Assembly (NCBI GenBank): GCA_018648445.1 | Contig: JABGRG010000039.1 | Location: 1-36,036, forward strand | Direction of reading: 5' to 3' | Length of the DNA: 36,036 bases | Source: Rhodospirillales bacterium | Lineage (GTDB): Bacteria > Pseudomonadota > Alphaproteobacteria > Rhodospirillales_A > JACZKS01 | Part shown: piece by piece, positions 16,108-24,981 of the stretch | Layout: the number at the start of each line of letters is the position of its first letter | Position numbering within the stretch: position 1 is the first letter of the stretch | Made by a program: the position numbers and the translations under genes | The notes under the pieces: model-generated | The model's database searches: none | Seen by the model: only the letters and a program-made list of their open reading frames with translations | What the model was told of the DNA's origin: nothing

Positions 16108-18408
16108 CTACTCGACCGCCGCCGGTTCCTTTGGCTTGGATTTCCGAGGTGGTTCAGGTTCCAGGTATTCGAAACTCGGTTTGCGATCCTTGATGGTCAC
16201 CCGCACCAAACCGCCTCCGGCCAGCTTGCCAAATAACAATTCGTCGGCCAGCGGCTTTTTGACGTGTTCCTGAATGATCCGGGCCAGCGGCCGGGCACCG
16301 AAGTTCCGATCGTAGCCCTTCTTGGCCAGCCACTCGCGCGCTTCGTCGGTCATTTCGATGGTCACATTGCGATCGGCAAGCTGAACTTCCAGTTCCATGA
16401 TGAACTTGTCGACCACCAGACCGACGACCTCGGGTGACAGGGCGGCAAACGGAACGATGGCATCCAGCCGGTTGCGGAATTCCGGCGTGAACATGCGCTC
16501 AATAGCTTCGGTATCGTCGCCGTCGCGTTCCTCGCGCTCAAACCCGATGGCCGGTTTCGCCAAATCGGCGGCCCCCGCATTGGTCGTCATAATCAGGATG
16601 ACGTTGCGGAAATCGACCGACTTGCCGTTGTGATCCGTCAGTTTCCCGTGATCCATGATTTGCAGCAGGATATTGAAAACATCCGGATGCGCTTTTTCGA
16701 TTTCGTCCAGCAAAAGAACGGCGTGGGGCTGTTGATCGATGGCGTCGGTCATCAACCCGCCCTGATCGAACCCCACGTAGCCCGGTGGTGCGCCGATCAG
16801 ACGCGAAACGCTGTGGCGCTCCATGTATTCAGACATATCGAAGCGCACCAGTTCCACACCCATGGTCATGGACAACTGCCGTGCGACCTCGGTCTTGCCG
16901 ACGCCGGTCGGCCCCGAGAACAGATAGCAGCCGATGGGCTTCTCGGGCTCGCGCAATCCGGCGCGCGACAGCTTGATGGCGCTGGCCAGTGAATCGATGG
17001 CCTTGTCCTGCCCAAACACCATGGTTTTGACGTCGCGTTCCAAGTTGGCCAACGCCTTGCGATCATCCGTCGAAACGCTTTTGGGCGGAATGCGGGCGAT
17101 CTTGGCCACCACTTCCTCGACATTGCGCACGGTTACCGTCTTGGGCCGCTTGTGGGCCGGCAGCAACATTCTGGATGCCCCCACTTCGTCGATGACGTCG
17201 ATGGCCTTGTCGGGCAGTTTTCGGTCATTGATGTAGCGGGCCGCCAACTCCACCGCGACGCGCAACGAATCGGCGGTGTAGCGAACCTTGTGGTGCTCCT
17301 CGAAATAGGGTTTCAGGCCACGCAGGATTTTTACCGTGTCCTCGACCGACGGTTCGTATACGTCGATTTTCTGGAACCGGCGCACCAGGGCGCGGTCCTT
17401 TTCAAAATAGTTCCGGTATTCCTTGTAGGTGGTCGAGCCCATGCAGCGCAAAAGCCCGCCCTGCAAGGACGGCTTGAGGATGTTGGAAGCATCCATGGAG
17501 CCGCCGCTGGTCGCGCCCGCGCCGATCACCGTATGAATTTCGTCGATAAACAGGATCGCGCCGTCGGTGCTTTCCAATTCGGCCATGACGGCTTTCAGCC
17601 GTTCCTCGAAATCACCGCGATAACGGGTTCCGGCCAGAAGCGAACCCATGTCCAGCGCAAAAATGGTGGCGTCGCACAGAACTTCCGGCACCTCGGAATG
17701 AACGATCTTGCGGGCCAGACCTTCGGCAATTGCCGTTTTGCCAACGCCGGGATCGCCCACGAATAGCGGATTGTTCTTGTTGCGGCGGCACAAAATCTGG
17801 ATGGTCCGCTCAATCTCCGCGTCGCGCCCGATCAGCGGATCAATGCGCCCGTCCAGCGCCTTCTGGTTCAAATTCACACAATAGCCGTCCAGCGCCTCGT
17901 TGGTCTTGCCGGTCACCTTTTCGGCCACGGGTTCTTCGTCCACGCCGCGAACCGGCTGCGGCTGCGAATGGCCGGGCGCCTTGGCGATGCCGTGGGAGAT
18001 ATAGTTGACCGCATCCAGCCGCGTCATTTCGTGCCCTTGCAGGAAATAAACGGCGTGCGATTCGCGCTCGGAAAACAACGCCACCAGAACGTTTGCGCCG
18101 GTCACCTCTTCGCGGCCCGATGACTGGACATGAATGGCGGCGCGCTGCACGGCGCGCTGGAAACCGGCGGTGGGCTTGGGGTCGGCTACCCTGGGCGTTA
18201 CCAGACCGGTCAGTTCGTTTTCCAGAAATTCATTGAGATCGGAAACCAGACGTTCAAGCTCGACACCGCAGGCGCGCAATACGGCCACGGCGTCCTGATC
18301 CTCGGTCAGGGCAAGAAGAAGGTGTTCCAGCGTCGCGTATTCATGCCTGCGTTCCGAGGCCAACGCCAGGGCCCGGTGCAGGGACTGTTCCAGATTTCGC
18401 GATAGCAT
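16108..18408 (-). CDS. clpA: Clp protease ATPase subunit ClpA
   Basis: 766 residues. AAA+ unfoldase that feeds substrates, including ClpS-delivered N-degron proteins, to ClpP. Order: Clp_N double repeat (1-145), D1 AAA+ module with Walker A GDPGVGKT (218-225) and Walker B AILFIDE (284-290), then D2 with Walker A GPTGVGKT (499-506) and Walker B VLLLDEIEKAHP. An IGF-containing loop after AKPA serves ClpP docking. The short middle region, without the ClpB coiled-coil, distinguishes it from ClpB. clpS lies 6 nt upstream on the same strand, the usual order. Confidence 0.97.
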   Translation of the reverse strand: MLSRNLEQSLHRALALASERRHEYATLEHLLLALTEDQDAVAVLRACGVELERLVSDLNEFLENELTGLVTPRVADPKPTAGFQRAVQRAAIHVQSSGREEVTGANVLVALFSERESHAVYFLQGHEMTRLDAVNYISHGIAKAPGHSQPQPVRGVDEEPVAEKVTGKTNEALDGYCVNLNQKALDGRIDPLIGRDAEIERTIQILCRRNKNNPLFVGDPGVGKTAIAEGLARKIVHSEVPEVLCDATIFALDMGSLLAGTRYRGDFEERLKAVMAELESTDGAILFIDEIHTVIGAGATSGGSMDASNILKPSLQGGLLRCMGSTTYKEYRNYFEKDRALVRRFQKIDVYEPSVEDTVKILRGLKPYFEEHHKVRYTADSLRVAVELAARYINDRKLPDKAIDVIDEVGASRMLLPAHKRPKTVTVRNVEEVVAKIARIPPKSVSTDDRKALANLERDVKTMVFGQDKAIDSLASAIKLSRAGLREPEKPIGCYLFSGPTGVGKTEVARQLSMTMGVELVRFDMSEYMERHSVSRLIGAPPGYVGFDQGGLMTDAIDQQPHAVLLLDEIEKAHPDVFNILLQIMDHGKLTDHNGKSVDFRNVILIMTTNAGAADLAKPAIGFEREERDGDDTEAIERMFTPEFRNRLDAIVPFAALSPEVVGLVVDKFIMELEVQLADRNVTIEMTDEAREWLAKKGYDRNFGARPLARIIQEHVKKPLADELLFGKLAGGGLVRVTIKDRKPSFEYLEPEPPRKSKPKEPAAVE

Positions 18409-18414
18409 GCGGCG

Positions 18415-18756
18415 CTATTCCTTCTCAATGGTGCATTGAAGCGGATGCTGATTCTCGCGGGCCAGATCCATCACCTGCCCCACCTTGGTTTCGGCGATCT
18501 CGTAGGTGTAAAGCCCACAAACGCCAACGCCCCTTTGATGGACATGAAGCATGATCTGAATGGCCTCGTCGGTGCCTTTGTTGAAAAAGCGCTGGAGGGC
18601 GTCGACGACAAACTCCATGGGGGTGTAGTCGTCGTTCAGCATCAACACTTTGTAAAGTGAAGGCTTCTTGACCTTGACCCGGGTTTTTGTCGCCACGCCG
18701 ATATTGGTGTCGCCATTGTTCGGATCGTTGTCGCGTGGATTTCCGGTGTTACTCAT
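18415..18756 (-). CDS. clpS: ClpA adaptor ClpS
   Basis: 113 residues. Binds bulky N-terminal residues (N-degrons) and delivers them to ClpAP. Core: [20 protein letters not shown] (31-50), with the N-D-D specificity residues at 41-43, the [28 protein letters not shown] helix-loop, and a short C terminus. The N-terminal extension (1-28) is flexible, Asn/Asp-rich. The ATG at 18756 is the family-like start; longer in-frame starts upstream add unrelated sequence. aat, which makes N-degrons, is also in this window. Confidence 0.96.
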   Translation of the reverse strand: MSNTGNPRDNDPNNGDTNIGVATKTRVKVKKPSLYKVLMLNDDYTPMEFVVDALQRFFNKGTDEAIQIMLHVHQRGVGVCGLYTYEIAETKVGQVMDLARENQHPLQCTIEKE

Positions 18757-18966
18757 AATTCTCACAAAACCTGTTCGATGCCCTGCCAACACGATACGGC
18801 ATCCTACCCCGTATATATTAGATTTGCGGGGAGGCAAAAAAAAGGCCTCGGTTAGAACCTTTCGAAAAATTGATGGAAAATATGGCGATAATTTGGCCTT
18901 CGGCCCTGCCATTAACCCTTTATTGACACGGCATCGGCAATAAATGTTTGTGAAAAATCAGATGTT

Positions 18967-18984
18967 TTGTCCGGTTCCGGACAA
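18967..18984. promoter_or_regulatory. Perfect inverted repeat TTGTCCGG-TT-CCGGACAA
   Basis: TTGTCCGGTTCCGGACAA has 8-bp arms around a TT centre and lies in the 273-bp divergent region between clpS and the carboxypeptidase gene, 46 bp before the latter's start. A TTGACA hexamer (18923-18928) lies upstream but no good -10 was found. It is a candidate operator or leader hairpin. The rest of this intergenic region holds an imperfect GAGGC/GCCTC repeat around an A tract (18831-18849). Confidence 0.4.
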
Positions 18985-19029
18985 TGTGTCTTGAGCCAAA
19001 GCCGCTATTTCTGGTTAAATGGGCGTCAA

Positions 19030-20286
19030 ATGGGAAGACCTAACGAGAAAACGCTGCCGAACAGGCACAAAAAGAATAATCGGCCCGCTCAGCCACAAAG
19101 GCTGCGCCGGAGCATATTTGGTATTGCCGCGCTATTCGCGTTTCTTGTTTTTTCCGTCTCTCCCTCCGTCGCCAAATACGCATCCTTCGTCATCGATGCC
19201 GAAAGCGGACAGGTTTTGCACCAAGCCAATGCCGACACCCGCAACTATCCGGCTTCGCTGACCAAGATGATGACCCTTTATCTTGTTTTCGAAGCGTTGC
19301 ACGAAAAGAAATGGTCGCTGAACAAGCGGCTTAAGGTCTCGGCACGAGCAGCCCGGCAACCGGCTTCCAAACTGGCGCTGAAACGGGGCACCACGATCCG
19401 CGTTCGCGACGCCATCCTGGCGCTGGTTACGAAATCAGCCAACGACGTCGCCTCGGTCATCGCCGAGGGAATGAGCGGAAGCGAACGTAACTTCGGCTTG
19501 AAGATGACGGCCAAGGCGCGAAAACTGGGCATGAGCCGAACCACGTTCCGTAACGCCTCGGGGCTTCCCAACCGGGCGCAGCTCAGCACCGCGCGTGATA
19601 TGGGAACGCTGGCGCGCGCGCTCATTCGCGATTATCCGCAGTATTACCACTATTTCTCGACAGAATCGTTCCGCTACGGCGGCCTCACCCACAAAAACCA
19701 CAACAAGCTGCTGAAATCCTATAGCGGCGCCGACGGCATCAAGACGGGTTATATTCGCGCGTCGGGTTTCAATCTTGTGGCTTCTGTGGAACGAGACGAC
19801 CGCCGGTTGATCGGCGTTGTCTTTGGCGGCAAGTCCTCGGGGTCACGCAACCGTCACATGACGAGCCTGCTGGACAAGGGGTTTCAGGCCGTATTGGGTC
19901 AGCCTGCCACGCAGGTCGCCAAGTCGTCACCACGCAAGAAATCAGCCACCCCCAAGAAAGTGGTTCGGGCCAAAACTCCCGCCAAGGCCAAAACGTCGCG
20001 ACCTGTGCCCGACGGCGACTATGCGGTACAAGTCGGCGCTTATCGCTATAAATCACCGGCCATCGCAATTGCCCGCAAGGCGATCGCGTACGTGCCGTCT
20101 TATCTAAGTGACGGCATTATCAAGATTGTGCCCCTGCGCAAGAAAAAGCGTCGGCCTCTTTACCGGGCACGCATTGCCGGGTTGGAAAAAAAGGCCGCTT
20201 TCAGGGCCTGCTACGCGCTTGAAAAGAAGGGCATGGATTGCCTTGTCGTGGTTATGAAGAACCTTCAGGTCGCCTCGCTTCCGTAA
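19030..20286 (+). CDS. Penicillin-binding D-alanyl-D-alanine carboxypeptidase with SPOR domain
   Basis: 418 residues from the chosen ATG. A DacA/PBP5-type S11 peptidase trimming the terminal D-Ala of peptidoglycan stem peptides in the periplasm. Order: basic N terminus, hydrophobic segment (about 30-46, FGIAALFAFLVFSVSPSVA) as signal peptide or anchor, then the catalytic domain with S76-x-x-K79 (SLTK), S136-A-N138 and K238-T-G240. A Lys/Pro/Ala-rich linker (about 295-330) leads to a C-terminal SPOR domain (about 335-412) starting YAVQVGAYR, which binds denuded glycan at division sites. A TTG 21 codons upstream is an alternative start. The SPOR tail replaces the usual C-terminal amphipathic anchor. 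Confidence 0.93.
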   Translation: MGRPNEKTLPNRHKKNNRPAQPQRLRRSIFGIAALFAFLVFSVSPSVAKYASFVIDAESGQVLHQANADTRNYPASLTKMMTLYLVFEALHEKKWSLNKRLKVSARAARQPASKLALKRGTTIRVRDAILALVTKSANDVASVIAEGMSGSERNFGLKMTAKARKLGMSRTTFRNASGLPNRAQLSTARDMGTLARALIRDYPQYYHYFSTESFRYGGLTHKNHNKLLKSYSGADGIKTGYIRASGFNLVASVERDDRRLIGVVFGGKSSGSRNRHMTSLLDKGFQAVLGQPATQVAKSSPRKKSATPKKVVRAKTPAKAKTSRPVPDGDYAVQVGAYRYKSPAIAIARKAIAYVPSYLSDGIIKIVPLRKKKRRPLYRARIAGLEKKAAFRACYALEKKGMDCLVVVMKNLQVASLP

Positions 20287-20312
20287 TTCTTAGAGCATAT
20301 CCCAAAATCTGC

Positions 20313-20318
20313 TATAAT
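20313..20318 (+). promoter_or_regulatory. Consensus -10 box TATAAT upstream of the stress protein gene
   Basis: A perfect TATAAT lies 41 bp before the universal stress protein start. The -35 region at 17-bp spacing (TTAGAG) is poor, so activator dependence is possible. Confidence 0.4.
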
Positions 20319-20359
20319 TGCCGCGTTTCCGACATCGTTGTTCAATGATGGAGGGTATC

Positions 20360-21229
20360 ATGAAGACCATTCTCGTTCCCTTGTTCGACGGCGATTCGAC
20401 TGAGGCCGACATCTTGGTCAAAGCGGCCCTGACCACCGCCCTTCAAATAGCCGAAAAATTCAACGCTCATATGGAGGGCCTGTTCGTTCGTGGAACGCCC
20501 ATTACGGGTGCGGCGCCCGTGGAGATTTCGCCGCGTTACCTGGATGGCTATCGTGAATACTGGGACGAAAGCTGTAACAAAGCGCGCAATCTCTTCTCGT
20601 CGTTCATGGCCGACCACGATATCCCCGTCCACAAGATCGGCGAGGCGTCGGACAAAGTCACGGCGAGTTGGCGAGAAATCGAGGGCAGCCGCCCGCGGAC
20701 CATCGGCGATTACGGTCGATTGTTTGACCTGATCGTCATTCCGCGAATTCCGGAAAAAGCAGATGACGAGTGGATGCCGGTCTGCGAGGCGGCGTTGTTC
20801 GAGACCGGTCGCCCGGTCGTCGTCGCGCCACCGGTGGCGTTGGGATCATTCGGCAAATCAATCGTTATCGCCTGGAACGGCAGCACCGAGACGGCCGGCA
20901 CCATCAGCATGGCCATGCCCATACTGATGGCCGCCGAAAAAGTCAGCGTTCTGTCGATTAAGGGCGCTACGGGCGGAATGGTTCCCGGCCCCTCCGGCGA
21001 GATGGTGGCGACCCACCTATTACGCAACGGCATCAAAACCACGGAAAAAACCGTCATGGCCCGTGGATTGTCGGCGGGCGCGGCAGTGCTTGAAAATGCG
21101 ACCGCCAGCGGTGCTGATTTGCTTGTTAAGGGCGCTTATACCCACAGCCGGTTGCGCCAGATTATTTTCGGCGGGACCACGCGCCATGTTTTCTACGAAG
21201 CCCGGATACCGGTGCTGATTGCCCACTGA
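20360..21229 (+). CDS. Tandem-domain universal stress protein
   Basis: 289 residues, two UspA-like alpha/beta domains. The first begins MKTILVPLFDGD, the second near IVIAWNGSTETAG (about 173-185). The second domain keeps the nucleotide-binding pattern in GADLLVKGAYTHSRLRQIIF followed by GGTTRHV (251-277), while the first domain lacks a clear GxxG(9x)GS/T motif. Such proteins act in the cytoplasm in stress responses, with unknown direct targets. The ATG at 20360 is chosen because GGAGGG precedes it; an in-frame start 14 codons upstream lacks a ribosome site. The stop lies 9 nt from the convergent phosphohexomutase stop. Confidence 0.9.
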   Translation: MKTILVPLFDGDSTEADILVKAALTTALQIAEKFNAHMEGLFVRGTPITGAAPVEISPRYLDGYREYWDESCNKARNLFSSFMADHDIPVHKIGEASDKVTASWREIEGSRPRTIGDYGRLFDLIVIPRIPEKADDEWMPVCEAALFETGRPVVVAPPVALGSFGKSIVIAWNGSTETAGTISMAMPILMAAEKVSVLSIKGATGGMVPGPSGEMVATHLLRNGIKTTEKTVMARGLSAGAAVLENATASGADLLVKGAYTHSRLRQIIFGGTTRHVFYEARIPVLIAH

Positions 21230-21238
21230 AGGGGGCAC

Positions 21239-22627
21239 TCAGTCCATATCGGGGACGTCAACGTTGCTGGCCCGGAGTTGTTCGGCCAGGGTTGCTTTCA
21301 GGCGCGTCAGCCCGGCGGCGCTTGAGGATTCGCAACGCGCCACTAGCGAACCTTGCGTGTTGGATGCGCGAACAAGCCACCATCCGTCTTCAGTCTGCAC
21401 GCGTACACCGTCGATATCGGAAACGGAGATGCCGTCCATACGCGACAGCCGCTCCTTCACTTCTTCGATAACCGAGAACTTTCGCGATTCGGCGCATTCA
21501 AACCGCAATTCCGGGGTATTCACCATCTGCGGCAAGGCGTCGCGCATGGTGCCGACGCTCGTGCCCGCCCGCCCGGCAATGGACAGAAAGCGCAGGGCCG
21601 CGTAGATGGCATCGTCAAAGCCGAAATAGCGGTGCGCAAAAAAGATATGGCCACTCATTTCCCCGGCCAGAGGGCTATTGGTTTCGGCCATTTTGGCTTT
21701 GATGATCGAATGGCCTGCCGGCGCCATAACGGGCTTGCCGCCCAGACGCGCGACCTCGTCGAACAAAACCTGACTGGCCTTGACGTCGGCGATGATGGCG
21801 GCGCCCGGAACGTCGGCCAGCACCTCCGCCGAATAGAGCGCCAGAAGCTGATCGCCCCACAGAACCCTTCCGCGCTCGTCAATCACGCCAATACGGTCCC
21901 CGTCGCCGTCAAAGGCAATGCCCAGGTCGCACCTTTGGGCGGCCACGATCTCTTTCAACTGGACGAGGTTCTCCTCCACCGTGGGATCCGGATGATGGGC
22001 CGGGAAGGTTCCGTCGATCTTTTCGTTGATCACGATATGCTTGCCGGGAAGGCGGTCGCATACGGCCCGCACCACCTCGCCCGACGACCCGTTCCCCGGG
22101 TCCCAGGCAACGATGAGCGGTCTGCCGAAATCCATATCTTCGAACAGACGTTCGATGTAGGGCGCGGCCACGCTGACCTCGGCAATATCACCCTCGCCGG
22201 ATTCGAAATCGCCGGCAGCGGCGGTTTTTCCCAGGCCCTGAATATCGGAATCGAAGAACGACCTGCCGTTCAGCACCATCTTGATGCCGTTGTAATTGGC
22301 CGGATTATGCGATCCCGTAATCATCGCGGCAGCGTCGGTCGCCAGCTTGTGCGAAGCGTAATAGAGCATCGGCGTCGGCCCGCAGCCAATACAACGCACC
22401 GACAATCCGCAGGCGGCCAGACCTTCGTTCAAAGCCGCCACCAGTTCGGGAGAACTGACCCGTCCGTCATATCCGGTGGCGATGGTTTTTCCGCCTGCCC
22501 GCACCACTTCGGAACCGAAGGCGCGACCGATGATGCGCATGTCGGCAGCGCTTAGGGTTTCATCAACGATACCACGGATATCGTATTTGCGAAGGATGGT
22601 CGAATCCAGCGTGTGGCCTTCAGTCAT
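21239..22627 (-). CDS. Phosphomannomutase/phosphoglucomutase
   Basis: 462 residues, AlgC/ManB-like alpha-D-phosphohexomutase interconverting hexose 6- and 1-phosphates. Seen: the N-terminal LRKYDIRGI (12-20), the phosphoserine loop TGSHNP (S106), the metal loop DGDGDR (240-245), the sugar-binding GEMSGH (322-327), and the C-terminal phosphate site RASNTQGSLVARCE. The start overlaps nothing; ugd ends 4 nt upstream. With ugd and galU it supplies glucose-1-phosphate, UDP-glucose and UDP-glucuronate for exopolysaccharide or LPS. Mannose versus glucose preference cannot be decided from the sequence. Confidence 0.94.
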   Translation of the reverse strand: MTEGHTLDSTILRKYDIRGIVDETLSAADMRIIGRAFGSEVVRAGGKTIATGYDGRVSSPELVAALNEGLAACGLSVRCIGCGPTPMLYYASHKLATDAAAMITGSHNPANYNGIKMVLNGRSFFDSDIQGLGKTAAAGDFESGEGDIAEVSVAAPYIERLFEDMDFGRPLIVAWDPGNGSSGEVVRAVCDRLPGKHIVINEKIDGTFPAHHPDPTVEENLVQLKEIVAAQRCDLGIAFDGDGDRIGVIDERGRVLWGDQLLALYSAEVLADVPGAAIIADVKASQVLFDEVARLGGKPVMAPAGHSIIKAKMAETNSPLAGEMSGHIFFAHRYFGFDDAIYAALRFLSIAGRAGTSVGTMRDALPQMVNTPELRFECAESRKFSVIEEVKERLSRMDGISVSDIDGVRVQTEDGWWLVRASNTQGSLVARCESSSAAGLTRLKATLAEQLRASNVDVPDMD

Positions 22628-22631
22628 CGGA

Positions 22632-23951
22632 TCAGCCTTTGGCCAGATCGGGACGTCCGACGCAATGGAATGTGAACCCCGCAGCAGCCATCTCTTTTCG
22701 ATTGTAGATGTTGCGCAGATCGACCATCACCGGTTCGTTCAACAATTCCTTCACCCAACCCAGATCAAGCAAGCGAAATTCGTTCCATTCGGTGATGATG
22801 GCTACCACGTCGGCCCCGGGCATGGTCGCATACGAATCGTCGCACCACTCCACCCCGTCCAATAGCTTTTTGGCTTCCCCCATGGCTTCGGGATCGTAGG
22901 CGCGCACCGTGGCACCCGCTCCGATCAGGGCCGGAATGATATCCAGGCTGGGCGCGTCGCGCATGTCATCTGTATTGGGCTTGAAAGCAACACCCAGCAC
23001 GGCGACCGTCTTGCCTTTGACACTGCCGCCGCAGGCATCGACGATGCGCTGCGCCATGGCCTTTTTGCGCTTGTCGTTGATATCGACGACGGTCTCGACG
23101 ATGCGCAACGGACATCCCGCATCCTGCGCCGTACGCACCAACGCCAAGGTATCCTTGGGGAAGCATGATCCGCCGTATCCCGGACCCGCGTGCAAAAACT
23201 TGTTGCCGATGCGCCCGTCCAGCCCGATGCCCTTCGAAACGTCCTGAACGTCGGCGCCGAGGGTTTCGCACAAATCGGCAATTTCGTTGATAAAGGTGAT
23301 CTTGGTGGCAAGGAAGGTGTTCGCCGCGTACTTGATCAATTCAGACGTTTTGCGCGCGGTGAATACGATGGGCGTCTCGATCAGGTGCAGGGGCCGGTAA
23401 AGCTGGCGCATGACGTCCTGGGCGCGTTCGGACTGGGTACCGATGACAACCCGGTCAGGACGCATGAAATCGTTGATGGCCGATCCCTCGCGCAGGAATT
23501 CGGGGTTCGACACGACATCGAAATCGGCGTCGGGGCGAACTTCGCGGATGATGCGTTCCACTTCGTCGCCGGTTCCCACGGGAACCGTCGATTTCGTCAC
23601 CACGACGGTGTAGCCGTTCATGGCCTCGGCGATTTCACGCGCGGCGTCGTAGACGTAACTCAGGTCGGCATGGCCGTCGCCACGGCGCGTCGGCGTACCC
23701 ACGGCAATAAATACGGCGTCCGCCCCATGAACCGCTTCCTTCAAATTCAGGGTGAAGGAAAGCCGCCCGGCTTTGACGTTTCCCTCGACCAGATCTTCCA
23801 ATCCCGGCTCAAATATCGGGATTTCGCCGCCGTTCAGGCGCTCGATCTTGTTGGTTTCCTTATCGACGCAAATGACGTCGACGCCGAATTCCGAAAAGCA
23901 CGCGCCGGAAACGAGCCCGACATACCCCGTGCCAATCATTGCGATACGCAT
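22632..23951 (-). CDS. ugd: UDP-glucose 6-dehydrogenase
   Basis: 439 residues. Oxidises UDP-glucose to UDP-glucuronate with 2 NAD+. Seen: the NAD-binding GTGYVG (7-12), VGTPTRRGDGHADLSYV (84-100), STVPVGTG (121-128), the substrate region EFLREGSA (151-158), and catalytic C263 in GPGYGGSCFPKD. The C-terminal UDP-binding domain has VLGVAFKPNTDDMRDAPS. Typical length for bacterial UGDs. Located between galU (26 nt upstream) and the phosphohexomutase (4 nt downstream) on one strand, an evident operon for nucleotide-sugar supply. Confidence 0.96.
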   Translation of the reverse strand: MRIAMIGTGYVGLVSGACFSEFGVDVICVDKETNKIERLNGGEIPIFEPGLEDLVEGNVKAGRLSFTLNLKEAVHGADAVFIAVGTPTRRGDGHADLSYVYDAAREIAEAMNGYTVVVTKSTVPVGTGDEVERIIREVRPDADFDVVSNPEFLREGSAINDFMRPDRVVIGTQSERAQDVMRQLYRPLHLIETPIVFTARKTSELIKYAANTFLATKITFINEIADLCETLGADVQDVSKGIGLDGRIGNKFLHAGPGYGGSCFPKDTLALVRTAQDAGCPLRIVETVVDINDKRKKAMAQRIVDACGGSVKGKTVAVLGVAFKPNTDDMRDAPSLDIIPALIGAGATVRAYDPEAMGEAKKLLDGVEWCDDSYATMPGADVVAIITEWNEFRLLDLGWVKELLNEPVMVDLRNIYNRKEMAAAGFTFHCVGRPDLAKG

Positions 23952-23977
23952 CAGGTAAATCCTTTATTGGTTGTCAT

Positions 23978-24847
23978 TCATGAATATTTCTTGAGGACGC
24001 CGCGCACCCGGTCACGCAATTCGTCGATTTGCATGGCAAACGCGATGTTGGCCTCGATAAAGCCCCGGGGACTGCCGCAATCAAAGCGGTCGCCGTCAAA
24101 GCGGTATCCATAGAACGGGATGTCGCCGATGGTGCGCGCGATGGCGTCGGTCAGTTGAATTTCGCCGCCCGCCCCTTTTTCGTGACGCTCCAGATGTTCG
24201 AACACCTCGGGCTGAAGGATATAGCGGCCAATGATGGAAAGCGTAGAAGGCGCTTCCGCCGGATCGGGTTTTTCAACAAGACCCTGGGCGCGAGCCAGAC
24301 GACCGTCATCCTCTACCACATCCAGGATACCATATCGGTTGGTCATATGGCGCGGAACGTCCTCGACCCCGACCACGTTGCCACCAACCGTGTTGTAGGC
24401 ATCCACCATTTGCTTGAGAACACCGGGCTTTCCCAAAATCAGGTCATCGGCAAGAAACACCGCGAAGGGCTCTCCTGCGACGAAATTTCTGGCGCACCAG
24501 ATGGCATGGCCGAGGCCCAGCGGTTTTTGCTGGCGGGTGAACACGATCTGCCCCGGCTTCAAGGTGGCGCTCGCCACCTGACGCAACGCCGCTTCCTTGC
24601 CCCGTTCGCTGAGTACTTGCTCCAGCTCAAACGCGTGGTCGAAGTGGTCTTCCATGGTCGTTTTTCCGCGCCCGGTAACGAAGACGAACTCTTCGATGCC
24701 CGCTTCCAGCGCCTCTTCGACCGCGTACTGGATCAGCGGCTTATCAACGATGGTCAGCATTTCCTTCGGCAAGGCCTTGGTCGCGGGCAGAAAACGGGTA
24801 CCCAGACCGGCCACTGGGAACACAGCCTTTCGAACGGGCTTAACCAT
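23978..24847 (-). CDS. galU: UTP-glucose-1-phosphate uridylyltransferase
   Basis: 289 residues. Forms UDP-glucose from UTP and glucose-1-phosphate. Seen: the N-terminal nucleotide-binding motif GLGTRFLPATKALPKEM (14-30), the IVDKPLIQYAVEEA segment, QKPLGLGHA, FLADDLI (the metal-binding acidic pair), LVEKP and GEIQLTDAI, all diagnostic of GalU. The ATG at 24847 is preceded by GAGGAG. First gene of the galU-ugd-phosphohexomutase unit; its promoter should lie in 24848-24981, the region shared with the divergent AroE-like gene. Confidence 0.96.
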   Translation of the reverse strand: MVKPVRKAVFPVAGLGTRFLPATKALPKEMLTIVDKPLIQYAVEEALEAGIEEFVFVTGRGKTTMEDHFDHAFELEQVLSERGKEAALRQVASATLKPGQIVFTRQQKPLGLGHAIWCARNFVAGEPFAVFLADDLILGKPGVLKQMVDAYNTVGGNVVGVEDVPRHMTNRYGILDVVEDDGRLARAQGLVEKPDPAEAPSTLSIIGRYILQPEVFEHLERHEKGAGGEIQLTDAIARTIGDIPFYGYRFDGDRFDCGSPRGFIEANIAFAMQIDELRDRVRGVLKKYS

Positions 24848-24981
24848 GAGGACTCCTCGGATGATTTCGGCCTTTGTGCCACAAGGCTCGGACCGGGGCA
24901 AGGCGAAGACGACCCTTTACCGCACTTCGAAATCCTGACAGTTTTCTGAATTGGTTGTTTCGTTAAAAGGGGGATAACAAT

